From Tilletiopsis washingtonensis (Eukaryota > Basidiomycota > Exobasidiomycetes > Entylomatales), in the NCBI RefSeq assembly GCF_003144115.1, contig NW_020312006.1, positions 62,001 through 126,000 of the forward strand: DNA of 64,000 bases, read 5' to 3'. Both the position numbers and the translations under genes were made by a program. Shown one piece after another: positions 1 to 10,162 of this stretch. Within the stretch, counting starts at the first letter, position 1, and each line of letters begins with the position of its first letter. The notes beneath the pieces were generated by a model. That model ran no database searches. It was not told the origin of the DNA and saw only the letters and a program-made list of their open reading frames with translations.

Positions 1-1060
1 CGGCGCCGAAGAGCGAGCCGGCCATGTAGCTGGCCTCCTCGTCCGTGAGGTGGATCTTCTCCTGCCGCTCCTGCAGCTTGCTGCTGAAGCTGGCACTGCC
101 CTCGCCGGCCTTGACGCGCGTACGCACGGCCTGGTACTGCGAGAGGAAGAGGTCCAGCTCGCGGGCGTGCAATTGCTTGCCGAGCTTGACCCAGGGATTG
201 AGCGGCTCGGGAATGTAGTAGAGCAGCGGGAAGCGGTCGAGCATCGAGGCGCCGGGCCGCACGTAGCGCGCCAGCATGCCGAGGCGCTCGTTGACGGCGC
301 GAACGCGCGGGTCGTCGAGCGAGGTGACGGGCTGGTCGTACGTGACGGTCATGATGACGCTGGCAGCATACGTGCGCCACACGTTCTGCCAGTCGGCGGG
401 CCCGTCGCCGAGACGCTGCATGGCCAGACGGCTCTCCTTGACCTGCACAGGCTCGTAGGCTTGTGCCGGGCGGTCTGCCAGCGCCTCGTGCATGACCTTG
501 CGGTATGTGCCTGCGGAAGTGCGTCAGCGCTGCGTGCTCGGAGCATCGCGGCAGCACATACGCCATCGGTCACTGGACAGCAGTGTCAGCGACTCTTGCC
601 GCGAGATGCACGCCGGACACGCACTTGTGGTCCATGATGAGCATGCGCTTGCCGCCTGCGGAGACGCAGCAGTCAGCGCCGTGATGCGCCTGCGCGACGC
701 AGCGCCCGCACCGGACATGAGCTCGCCGGCCATGATGTTGCGCGGGCGGCCGCTCGAGACGCCGGCCTGCTTGTTGAGCAGCGCATGGGCGGCGCGTGCC
801 GTGCCGACGACAAAGAGCAGCTGCGCGGGGCCCACGCGGACGGTGCACACGTCGCCGTAGCGGCGCGTCCACTCGGCCATGGTGCGCCACGGATGCGTGT
901 CGGGGATGGCCGTGCCGGTGAGCAGCGAGTGCGGCGGGCCCGGCGGCAGGCGGCCGCGCACGGCGAGCAGCGGCCGCAGCACCTGCATGGCGAGCAGCAG
1001 CAGTGCAGCGGCCAGTGCCGCCAGCGCAGCCGTGCCGAGTGGCGAGACGGAGAGTGCCAT
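1..1060 (-). CDS. Cytochrome P450, N-terminal half (3' end lies beyond the window)
   Basis: This is a microsomal monooxygenase, partial. Residues from about 8 to 28 form a Leu/Ala-rich membrane anchor, followed by the proline hinge PPGPPHS typical of class II P450s. Later come DPRVRAVNERLG and the start of the I-helix (YMAGSLFGA), where the window ends, so the oxygen-binding Thr, the ExxR and the heme Cys cannot be seen. Three exons are visible: 1060..712, 655..about 623, and 510..1. The second intron has no good GT donor in frame. A GC-AG intron (donor GCGTGT near 622, acceptor ending at 511) fits best. An in-frame ATG at 1096 is an alternative start. The style of the mid-region resembles fungal P450s related to OrdA/CYP64, but the substrate cannot be inferred. 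It lies downstream of BiP on the same strand. Confidence 0.85.
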
Positions 1061-1096
1061 GGCTTGTGCAATGACTTGAGGCGCACGCCGGCGCAT

Positions 1097-1778
1097 GTGG
1101 TCGGAAGGCAGGCCTTTATGGGCGTGCAGCGTGGCTTGTGCGCTGCTCCACAGCGGCGAGCACGCTACGGATGTAGCGGTAGCGTCTGCGGACCCCAGAC
1201 TCCGCCGGGCGCCGGGCTCCTGCTTGAGCCTGGCAGTGAGAGTCCTCGACGGCTGTGTCCTGCGCTGCTTCGCTGTTGTGTCAGACGAGCAGCGAAGCCT
1301 TCTGCTGCTGCTTGCAGGCTGCACCTGGTGCTGCGTTACCCCGCATCCGCGCGTCGGAGGTGCGGCTGCCATCCGCCGGTGCTGACCGACGAGGTGTATG
1401 AAATGCTCCTGCTGACCGTGCAGGCGCATGAAATGCAGCGCCACTCGCCGTTTCTGCCGAGGCGGGCGCACTCGCACCCTTGTCACTCACACACGCCCGC
1501 CACTCACGCCGCGTCAGTGCGTTTCATCGTCAATTTCGTTTGTCTTTTGGAGGAAGAGTGCCCGCTCGGCGCACCGCGTGGAGGGGAAACACACAGCGGC
1601 GAATGGGCGGAGGGATGCGCCCGGCGCAACAGCGCAGAGAGAGAGAGCAAGCCGGGCAGCATCAGGAAGGGAGGAAAGGGGAGCACGTACATGCATGCGA
1701 GACGGGGCTGATAAGAGAGGGAAAAGAGGCGGGTCTAGGGCTAGCGCGCCCGGGAACACTACACGGTCTTTCTCTGCT
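1097..1778. other. Intergenic, BiP 3' flank and P450 upstream region
   Basis: I see no coding signal here. It holds the 3' flank of BiP and the presumed promoter of the P450, both transcribed leftward. Open frames in this stretch are composition artefacts of GC-rich DNA. Confidence 0.6.
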
Positions 1779-4486
1779 CTACAGCTCGTCGTGGCCGCCG
1801 TACGACAGCGGCTCGTCGTCGGGGTCCGTCGGGCCGCTGCTGCTGCTGCCGCCAGCGCTGTCGCCGTACACCTTGGACGTGATGGGCGCGAGCGTCGCCT
1901 GCAGCTCGGACAGCTGCTCCTCGACGTCCTCGGCCGTCGCGCTCTCGCCGTTCTCCTCGAGCCACGACTCCGTCTCCTTGAGCGCCGTGTTGATGGCGTC
2001 CTTGTCGCTCTTGTCGAGCTTGGCGCCCAGGCCCTCCTTGTCCGACACCGACGAGCGCGTCGAGGCGACGAGTGCCTGCAGCTGGTTGAGTGCCTCAATG
2101 CGCTTGCGGCTGGGAGAGGCGTGCATCAGCAAAGACGTCCTTGCCAGGCAGCTGCTGCGGACACTCACGCGGCCTCGTCCTCCTCGGCGAACTGCTCGGC
2201 CTCCTTGACCATGCGCTCAATGTCCTCGGGCGTCAGGCGGCCCTTGTCGTTGGTGATCGTCACGGACTCCGAGCGGCCGGTGCCCTTGTCGGCGGCGCTG
2301 ACCTTCATGATACCTGCGCGCGCGGGTGTGAGCTTGGCGTCTCGGGACATCGCGCCGCTGCTGCTCACCGTTGGCGTCAACCTCGAACGTCACCTCGACC
2401 TGCGGGACGCCGCGCGGTGCCGGCGGGATGCCGGTGAGCTCGAACTTGCCCAGCAGGTTGTTCTGAGAGCGCACAGGAGTCAGCGACTGAAGCGAAAGTG
2501 CAAGGATTTGCGCGCAAACTCACGTCCTTGGTCATGGACTGTCGGCAAGGAAGAAGAGTTTCGTCAGCGCCACGTCAAACACTCTTTGCGCGCAAGAGCA
2601 CTCACGCGCTCGCCCTCGTAGACCTGGATCAGGACGACAGCCTGGTTGTCGGCCGCCGTCGAGAAGATCTGGCTCTTCTTGGTCGGGACGACGGTGTTGC
2701 GGGGAATGAGCTTCGTCATCACACCGCCAGTCGTCTGCGCGCGCGAGGGAAGGTCAGCTCCGGCGCAAAGTAAGCAGCGCGCGTCAGACACGCACCTCAA
2801 TGCCGAGCGTGAGCGGGTTGACGTCGATCAGGAGCACGTCGTTAAGGCCCTTCTCGCCCGAGAGCACACCACCCTGAACGGCAGCGCCCCAGGCGACGGC
2901 CTCGTCAGGGTTGATGCCCTTGGAAGGCTCCTTGCCGTCGAAGTAGTCCTGCGCGCGGGAGCGAGAGCGTGAGCATGGCACGTCGCGCAGGTCTCTGCAC
3001 ACGCGCGCAACGCACCTTGAGCAGCTGCTGAACCTTGGGAATGCGCGTGGAGCCGCCGACGAGCACCACGTCGTCGATGTCCTCCTTCTTCACGCCGGCG
3101 TCCTTGAGTACCTGCTCAACGGGCTTCATCGTCTTGCGGAAGAGATCGGCGTTGAGCTCCTCGAACTTGGCGCGCGTCAGCGTCTCGCTGAGGTCCTTGC
3201 CCTCGAAGAAGCTCTCGATCTCGATCTTGGTGCTCATCTGGCTCGAGAGCGTGCGCTTGGCGCGCTCGACCTCGCGCTTCAGCTTGCCGACGGAGCGCTT
3301 GTTGCCCGAGGCGTCGACGCCCTCCTTCTTGCGGAAGGCCTTGAGGATGTACTCGGAGACGCGGTTGTCGAAGTCCTCGCCACCCAGGTGCGTGTCACCG
3401 GCCGTCGCGAGCACCTCGAACACTCCGTCCTCGATCGAGAGGAGCGACACGTCGAAAGTGCCGCCTCCCAGGTCGTAGACGATGATCTGCGAGTCGCCCT
3501 TCTTGTCGAGACCGTAGGCGATGGCTGCCGCAGTGGGCTCGTTCACGATGCGGAGCACTGTCAGACCGGCAATCACGCCCGCGTCCTTGGTGGCCTGACG
3601 CTGCGCATCGTTGCTGGCAAGAGAAGCGCGTCAGCGTGCCGGTCACCCAGAGACATGTGCGCGCGGCATGCTCGGCAGCGCGCGGGCCGCGCATTCGCAC
3701 TTGCGCGCGCGCGCGCGAGCCACTCACAAGTAGGCCGGCACAGTGACGACGGCGTGGGTGACCTTGTGGCCCAGGTAGGCCTCGGCCGTCTCCTTCATCT
3801 TCTGCAGCACCATGGCGCTGACCTCCTCGGGCGTAAAGACCTTCTTGGACTCCTTGATCTGCACCTGGATCGCCGGCTTGCCGGCCTTCTCGACGAGCTG
3901 CAGGGGATGCGTGAGCGGTGCTGTGCGCAGACAGAGAAACGCGGCAGACGCACCTTGAAGGGGAAGTGGCGCAGGTCCTTCTTGACGTCCGAGTCGCCCC
4001 ACTTGCGGCCGATGAGGCGCTTGGCGTCGAAGCTGCGGCGCGCGCATGAGCATGTGTGCACAGGCCATGCATGCCTCGTGCCGCGGCCAACTCACATGGT
4101 GTTCTCGGGGTTCTGCGCGGCCTGGTTCTTTGCGGCGTCACCGATCAGGCGCTCGCCCGAGGGCGTCTCGAAGGCGACGTAGGACGGCGTGATGCGGTTG
4201 CCCTGGTCGTTGGTGATGATCTCGACACGGCCGTCGCGCTGGACACCGACACATGAGTAGCTGTGGGAGACGAGGTCAGCGCTGCCGCGGCGCAGCATCC
4301 ACACACGCGCGCCACTCACGTCGTGCCCAGGTCGATGCCAATGACGGTGCCGTACTCGCTGCGCTTGTTGTTCTCCTCCTCGGCGGCCACGCCGGCGGCG
4401 AAGACGGCGAGGAGGGCGACGAGGGCGAGGAGCAGCGTGGCGAGCGAGGGCAGGCGCAGCGCGCTGCGTGCCCGGCGGGAGGCCAT
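1779..4486 (-). CDS. KAR2: ER Hsp70 chaperone BiP/Kar2
   Basis: BiP is the ER-lumen Hsp70 ATPase that folds and translocates secretory proteins. The N-terminus has a signal peptide (hydrophobic stretch about residues 15 to 34). It is followed by the Hsp70 signatures GIDLGTT and [14 protein letters not shown] and by [16 protein letters not shown]. The protein ends in the ER retrieval signal HDEL. I traced eleven exons: 4486..4320, 4260..4096, 4032..3954, 3897..3728, 3613..3016, 2948..2796, 2734..2606, 2538..2524, 2462..2369, 2313..2169, 2109..1779. They sum to 2046 nt, or 681 residues, the normal family length. Exon 8 is only 15 nt and encodes SMTKD, matching the conserved ERAMSKDN region of yeast Kar2. 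It diverges from RRP7. A TGACGTG element upstream suggests control by the unfolded protein response. Confidence 0.97.
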
Positions 4487-4929
4487 GGCGGCGTGGATGG
4501 TGGGTGGTGGCTTGCGGAGAGAGAGACGCGACAGTGGGTGCGAGGTGGGAGTGGCTCGCGGCGCCTTTGTAGGTGGTGGTCGGAGGCAGAGAGGCGAGCG
4601 AGCTGCGCGCGGCGGCGTGGAAGAAGCCCCTGGCTGGCGCGGATGGCTTGGACGCCGCGCGCCGCCTGCGCCTCCTGCGCTCGGCGCTCCCCGCGGCACG
4701 CGCGTGGCGGCGAGTGCGCGTCTCTGCTGCGCTGGCCGCCTTCAGCGTCCGACGTGGCAGCACCTCCGCGCATGCAGCATGCCCATGCCCGAGCTTCTCT
4801 CTCTCTCGGCCGCCGCGCCACGCAATTCTCCGCTCAAATCAGCACGAGCTCGCACCGGCTGCGATGTCCGGCCGTCCGAGGCTCGCCGCCGACGTCGGCG
4901 CCGTGCAGCACCACCGCGCGCCGCGGCGA

Positions 4930-4936
4930 CACGTCA
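4930..4936 (-). promoter_or_regulatory. Candidate unfolded-protein-response element (TGACGTG) of BiP
   Basis: Read in BiP orientation the sequence is TGTGACGTGTCG, containing TGACGTG, the core bound by XBP1/Hac1-type bZIP factors. It lies about 445 bp upstream of the BiP start codon. A single 7-bp match can occur by chance, so this is a candidate only. Confidence 0.35.
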
Positions 4937-5101
4937 CACAGGCGCCGTGCCCGGCGGTCCTTCCAGCGTCTTCGCCGCGCACGGGCGTCTGGCGCGTCGC
5001 TGCTGCGAGCGACACGTGGCGCAGCGCTGGCGCAGGCTGCCGCCGCCCAGCTGCTCCCACGCTGCAAGCGAGCGCCGCACGCTTTTCTGTTGCGCGGCGC
5101 C

Positions 5102-5110
5102 TCACGTGCG
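5102..5110 (+). promoter_or_regulatory. E-box TCACGTGCG upstream of RRP7
   Basis: A palindromic CACGTG core lies about 260 bp upstream of RRP7. The same nine bases TCACGTGCG occur about 110 bp upstream of UTP5, another ribosome-assembly gene, and TCACGTGC occurs upstream of CCT5. This suggests a shared bHLH/Cbf1-type site. Confidence 0.35.
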
Positions 5111-5366
5111 CCCGCCAAGCGAGCCCCCTTCCTCCGTCTGCACCACATCCTTCCGCCTGGCCGCCGCGCCTGCGCCTCTGCTCCGTGAGTCCTCTCAGCC
5201 TCGCCTCGCTGTCGATGAAGACTACACAAACACATTATCAAGCTCAACAATCCGACGGCCTGTTGGCCGGTGACGATTACCCTACTTCTGCAATTCTGAG
5301 ACGCGTCCTTGCGCCATTCGGCCCTGTGGACACGGCACTGACACCGCGCACACAGTGTCGCCGGCC

Positions 5367-6497
5367 ATGCCCAAGGCGCGCAAGAGCGACTCGGCCAAGG
5401 CCAGCTCGAGCAGCGCGGCGCCGCGCAAGAGCGATGCCGCCGCCGCCGCCGCCCAGCCGCTGCTCGCCGGCTACCAGCCGGTGAGCGTCGGGCGGCACTG
5501 CATCTACCTGCGCGCCCACGACGGCGGCGACGGCCGCACTCTCTTCGTCGTCAATCTGCCGTCGGACACCACCGAGCGCCATCTGCGCCACCTTTTCTCC
5601 GCCGCCGGCCCCGTCGAGCGCGTCTCCTTCCTCGGCGAGCGGCCCGTCGCCGGCAGCGAGGAGCTCGACGAGGAGAGCGAGGCCGAGGACGAGGCCATGC
5701 CTGCCGCTGCTGCAGAGCCATCAAAGGGCAAGGGCAAGGCAAAGAAGGGCTACACCAAGGTCGTGCTCAACAAGGCCGGGCCGCCGGCCATCGTGCCGCT
5801 GCCGCCGCTCGACCCGCGCGGCGTGCATCGCTTCCACCACACCTCCACCTCGGCACACGTCGTCTTCCTCGATGCCTCGTCCGTGGCGCGGGCACTGGCG
5901 CTCGCGCCGCAGAAGGCATGGCCCGAGCCGTGGGCGCAGGTCGAGGCCGCGGCCGTCTCGCTCGCCGACGAGGCCGAGGGCGCCGCACAGCACAAGCCAC
6001 GACCGCGCACCGGCGCCGAGGCTGCGTTGGCCGCCGGCGTCACTGCGCCGCCGACAGGTCTGGCCTTCCTGCTCGCGCGGCATGCCGCGCTGCGGCCACT
6101 GCTCTCTGCCGTCAAGACGCACGTCGACTCGGCCGTGGCGCACTACGCCTGGGTGCGCGCGCACCCGCCGCCGAAGCGCGCCGGCATCGAGGGCGTCACC
6201 GTCGGGCCCGACGGCGAGCTGCTCGACGCCGATGGCTTCACCATCGTGCAGCGCGGCGGCAAGTACGGGCGCACCGCCGAGGAGGGCGGCGGCGCCAGCA
6301 TGCGTGTGGCGCGCCCCGAGCAGCAGAGCGGCACGGCGCGCCCGCGCAAGAAGAAGGCAAAGGAGCTCGAGGACTTCTACCGCTTCCAGCTGCGCGAAAA
6401 GAAGCGCGAGGGCCTGGCGCAGATGCGCGCGCAGTTCGAGGCCGACAAGGAGAAGGTTGCCAAGTTCAAGGCCTCGCGGCGCTTCAACCCGTACTAG
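5367..6497 (+). CDS. RRP7: Ribosomal RNA processing protein Rrp7
   Basis: Rrp7 is a component of the UTP-C/CURI module of the 90S pre-ribosome, needed for 18S rRNA maturation in the nucleolus. The single exon encodes 376 residues. An RRM-like N-terminal domain (TLFVVNLP at about residue 52, then HLRHLFSAAG) is followed by an acidic insert. The diagnostic C-terminal Rrp7 helix DFYRFQLREKKREGL runs into a basic ending KFKASRRFNPY, the hallmark of RRP7/RRP7A. I chose the ATG at 5367; the in-frame GTG just upstream is not a likely start. It has no intron, unlike most genes here. It shares a divergent promoter with BiP, and the spacer carries a TCACGTGCG box also found at UTP5. Confidence 0.92.
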   Translation: MPKARKSDSAKASSSSAAPRKSDAAAAAAQPLLAGYQPVSVGRHCIYLRAHDGGDGRTLFVVNLPSDTTERHLRHLFSAAGPVERVSFLGERPVAGSEELDEESEAEDEAMPAAAAEPSKGKGKAKKGYTKVVLNKAGPPAIVPLPPLDPRGVHRFHHTSTSAHVVFLDASSVARALALAPQKAWPEPWAQVEAAAVSLADEAEGAAQHKPRPRTGAEAALAAGVTAPPTGLAFLLARHAALRPLLSAVKTHVDSAVAHYAWVRAHPPPKRAGIEGVTVGPDGELLDADGFTIVQRGGKYGRTAEEGGGASMRVARPEQQSGTARPRKKKAKELEDFYRFQLREKKREGLAQMRAQFEADKEKVAKFKASRRFNPY

Positions 6498-6767
6498 CGA
6501 GGTCATCATCCTGCTGCGTCTCTCTTGCTCTCTCCATGTATCACCACCGCGCGTCATCTGTACTTTTATCAATCATCCGCATGCTCCCTCTCTCATCCAT
6601 GCGTGCGTCTGCAGAGGTGACGGTTGTATTCCCGCATGAGGCAGCTCGAGCAGGACGTGCGAGGCTTCATGTGCACAAGGAGGCCGAAAGCATGACGGAG
6701 GCGAGGAGGAGACCAAGGAGAGAGAGGCGCGATGCAGACCGCCGCGCGTGCCCGTTTTAGTGCACGG

Positions 6768-9700
6768 CTAGCCGAACCACTGCTGCGTGCCGCCGGCGCC
6801 GCCCATGTTGTACGAGTTGCCGTTGAAGGCGCCCATACCGCCCTGCTGCTGGAGCTGCTGTTGCATCTGCTGCAGCTGCTGCATCTGCTGGAGCTGCTGC
6901 AGCTGCGGCTGCGCATACGACTGCTGCTGCGGTGGCTGCTGGTACGCCTGCTGTTGCATGCCCTGCGGCAGGCCGCTCATGTATGCGTTCGGCGCCGGCG
7001 AGCCGCGCGCCGGTGACGCATCGCTGGGCGTGGCGCCTGGCCCGGCGCTGCCGGGACGGATGAACTGGTTCGTCATCGCCGGTGTCGCCACGCCGTAGCT
7101 CTGGCTCGCCATGGGACTGGCGGCCGCGCTGCCTGCGGCGCCGCTCATCGAGAGGCGCGGCGTCGGGCTGCCGATGTTGCTGCTGCCTGTGCCGTTCATG
7201 GCGTGCATCGCCGGGTTGAAGCCGGCGTGCGACGAAGAGGGCATGCGCCCGGAAGGCGAGCCCATGCTTGCAGGCGGGCTCTGCGCCACTGAGGTGCGCC
7301 GGACGTGGGCCGGCGGCTGCTGTGCGCCTTGCTGTGCGGCCAGCTGCGCCTGGCGCTGGCGCTGCACGGCGAGGTTCTGCGCGTTCTGAAGGCATCTTCG
7401 TCAGTGCTTGAGGCTGACCGCGTGCACTCGCCAGACACTCACCGTCATCGCCTGCAGCTGCTGCTGCACCGACATCTGGCGGAAGTTGGCAATCTGCGCC
7501 TCCATGTACGTGATGATCGGCTGCGGCTGGCCCTTGAAGTGAGCCTGCAGCGAGTTGAGGTTGCTGATGGCGTTGGGGCCGAAGGCTTGCATCAGCGCCG
7601 CAGCCTGCTGCGCGCTCGGGCCGGACGACGTCTGGAAGCCTGCTTGCTGCTGAGCCTGAGCCTGCTGCTGCTGCGGAGCGCCCATCGCCGCGTTCATGGG
7701 ATTTGTCGGCGTGGCGGGCTGCGAGGCGTGCCCGTTGGCCATCGTGTAGCTCGGCGGCGGCATGGCCTGCGCCTGCGCACTCGGTGTCATGCTCCGTGCC
7801 GGAGTTTGCGGGTTGGAGCCGTTGGGCTGCGGGCCCTGCGTTGCCGACTGCTGCTGCTGGTGCGGGAACTGCTGCTGTGCTTGCTGCTGCGGCTGCTGCG
7901 GCTGAGCACCGGGCTGTTGTGCACCCTGTGCTGACATTGGCCGGCCGCGTGCGTTCTGCATGGCGCCTGCCGGCCCGGCGTTTGGCGTCGACGGTCGCGC
8001 GAACGCTGCTGAAGCCTCTGTGGAGCCAGTCGGCTGAGCAGTAGGCGTGGCAGCACCCACTGCGCTGCCCGCTGGCGACGGTGCCGAAGAAGTGCCACCG
8101 CCGATGGAGGTGCGAGTGGCCCGCCGCTTGGCATCGCCGCCCGGCGTGCCCGCGTCGAGGCTCTGCTCTCGGGAGCGCTTCCGCCCGTCCTCGGAGGCCG
8201 GCGCGCTGGGCGTCAGCGTGGCCTTGAGGTGTTGATAGAGCGTCGGCAGCATCGTGTCAGGCGCCAGCGGCGTCGCGGGAAAGGGCTCGGCGCGCGGTGG
8301 CGGCGCGGGACCGGCGCTCTCGCCCTTGCTGGAGCGGTCCGCCATGCCGGCCAGGAAGCCGAGGTTGCCTTGCAGACGCAGAGCAGCCCTGTGGCGGAAG
8401 CGATGTCAGCACGGTGCCGGCGACATGCGCTCCACAGCACTCACTCTCGGTATATCGGATCACTGGTCAGTCCGCGCGTCGTGAGATCGATGCATAGCCG
8501 GATGAGCTCCTTGTTGATCTTGAGCACCAGCGACACTCTTCGCGCGGTGACCTCTTCGCTCGCACCTGGCCCAGAAGCACGGCGGACTCCGTTGGGCGAC
8601 GGCGCGCTCTTCGGCGATGGTGCGGCAGACTTGGGCGGCGAGGCGCCGGCCACAGAGCCGCTAGCAGACAGCGGCAGCGGCGCCGTGGTCAAGATCGCGT
8701 CCGTCGACGAAGGAGCGGAGGCGAGCGACGCAGTCGAGGTCGGCGGGCCCATGGAGCCCGGCGCTGATGAGGGTGGCGGCAGCGCAGATGTTGCGACATC
8801 CGCCGAGCTGCTCGTCGAGGCTGCAGACGTCTCTGGCGCAGATGCGGGCAGCGCGCTGGCGATCGCAGTCGGCGCCGGCGGAACTGCGGCGTGCGTCGAC
8901 GTTGCGGCAGCTGCGGCTGGCGCAACGGCGTTGCTGGCCACGGGTGCCGCAGGTATTGACGGCGCCGAGGCGGGCAATGGCTCAGCCGGAGCTGCAGAGG
9001 CGAGAGGCGCAGTAGGGGCTGCCAGCTCTCCAGCTGCCGAGGCAGGTGCGGGCGCGGCGGCGGCCTGTTGTGGTGCCAGCGTCGAGCTTGCTGCTTGAGC
9101 AGGCTGCACTCCTGATGGCGCGGTCGGCGCTGCGTCGTCTGCAACGCTCGGTTGCGCGATGTCCGCCGGCTTCGTCAGATCGGCGTTGGGCTGCGATGCG
9201 TCGTCTGCGGTCGATGCTGCCGCGCTCTTGGACGTGTCGCTCTGCGGCTCAAGCGAGGGCGCCTGCGCCTCGGTGTCGTTGATACCAAGCCGATCAGGCG
9301 CCGTGCCTGTTAGAAGAGTGGGCGCGCTTGGTCCAGCTTCGGCTGCCGCTTCTGTCGGCGCGCTCTGTGGCTGTTTTGGTGCTGCTTCTGCGGCAGAAGA
9401 CTGCCCTGCGGAAGCATCGATGGCACTCGTAACCGACGACGGCGTCTGGAAAGCAGAGAGCATGGGCGCCTCCTCGAGAGGAAACGTCGATGGCCCATCC
9501 GCAGCGCCGCCGTCGGCAGAGGCCACGTCCACGGCGCCTGCAGTCTGCCACGCATCCTCCGGCATGGCGAAGAGCGCATCGAAGTCGTCCTGCGGCGGCG
9601 AGGCGCCAGTGCTGGGCCCCGGCTCGCTGCCCGGCAGGTCGACGGCAGGAGCGCCTGTGGCACCTGTCTGCGGCGCGCCTGATGGCGCACTGGCAGCGCC

Positions 9701-10162
9701 CTGCTCGAGGTTCGCAGATGTCGAGCTCTCGGCAGGAGCGAGTGCTGGCGCGCCCGACCCACTGCCGGCAGCGCTCTGCACCTGCGGCGACGCGACGGCG
9801 GCTGACGCACCTGCCGCGCTCTCGCTGGCACCTTGCGGCGCCGAGGCTGCCGTGGCAGGTGCAGCAAGCTCTGGTGCCGTGGATGCAGCGAGATCGCTCG
9901 TGGGCTCGGCAGTGCTCACCGATGGCGGAGCAGGCGCATCGTCCGCGGCCCCGGCATCGCTCGCAAGCGCGGCAAAGTCGACGCTCTTCACCTCGGCCGC
10001 AGCGTCAGGCTGTGCTGCTGGCTCGACGACGGCCGCTGCATCAGGCGCAGGCTGCGGCGCCTTAGTGACGGCGTCCAGCGGCGGCGAGGTGCGCAGCACA
10101 GCTGCTGCGGGCGACGCAGCCGGCTGCGGCTGCGGCGGCAGCGGCGCGGCGGAGAGGTCCAT
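6768..10162 (-). CDS. SS18/SSXT-domain protein, putative SWI/SNF accessory subunit
   Basis: Three exons (10162..8445, 8388..7443, 7385..6768) sum to 3282 nt, or 1093 residues. About 540 N-terminal residues are Ala/Pro/Ser-rich and disordered. A short helical domain follows (about residues 543 to 592), built across the first intron: KINKELIRLCIDLT, SDPIYREAALRLQ, NLGFLAGMAD. It matches the SSXT pattern of human SS18 (ending HxNLxYLAxxAD), a subunit of SWI/SNF-type chromatin remodellers. The rest is Gln/Pro/Ser-rich with runs of Met-Gln near the C-terminus, as in SS18 (QPGY-rich tail). By homology it would act in the nucleus as a coactivator. The SSXT call is from my own pattern reading, so I hold it at moderate confidence. 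Divergent from CCT5 over a 1.7-kb spacer. Confidence 0.68.
6838..6960 (-). repeat. CAG-type trinucleotide tract coding for poly-Gln/Met
   Basis: Imperfect CTG/CAG repeats on the coding minus strand give repeated LQQMQQ units near the C-terminus of the SSXT protein. Such tracts can vary in length between strains. Confidence 0.8.

Larger units (their letters stand above)
4487..5366. promoter_or_regulatory. Divergent promoter region of BiP and RRP7
   Basis: This 880-bp spacer separates two divergent start codons and has no convincing gene. It contains a UPRE-like TGACGTG on the minus strand (4930..4936), a CACGTG at 5013..5018, and TCACGTGCG at 5102..5110. Function is inferred from the motifs only. 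Confidence 0.5.
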
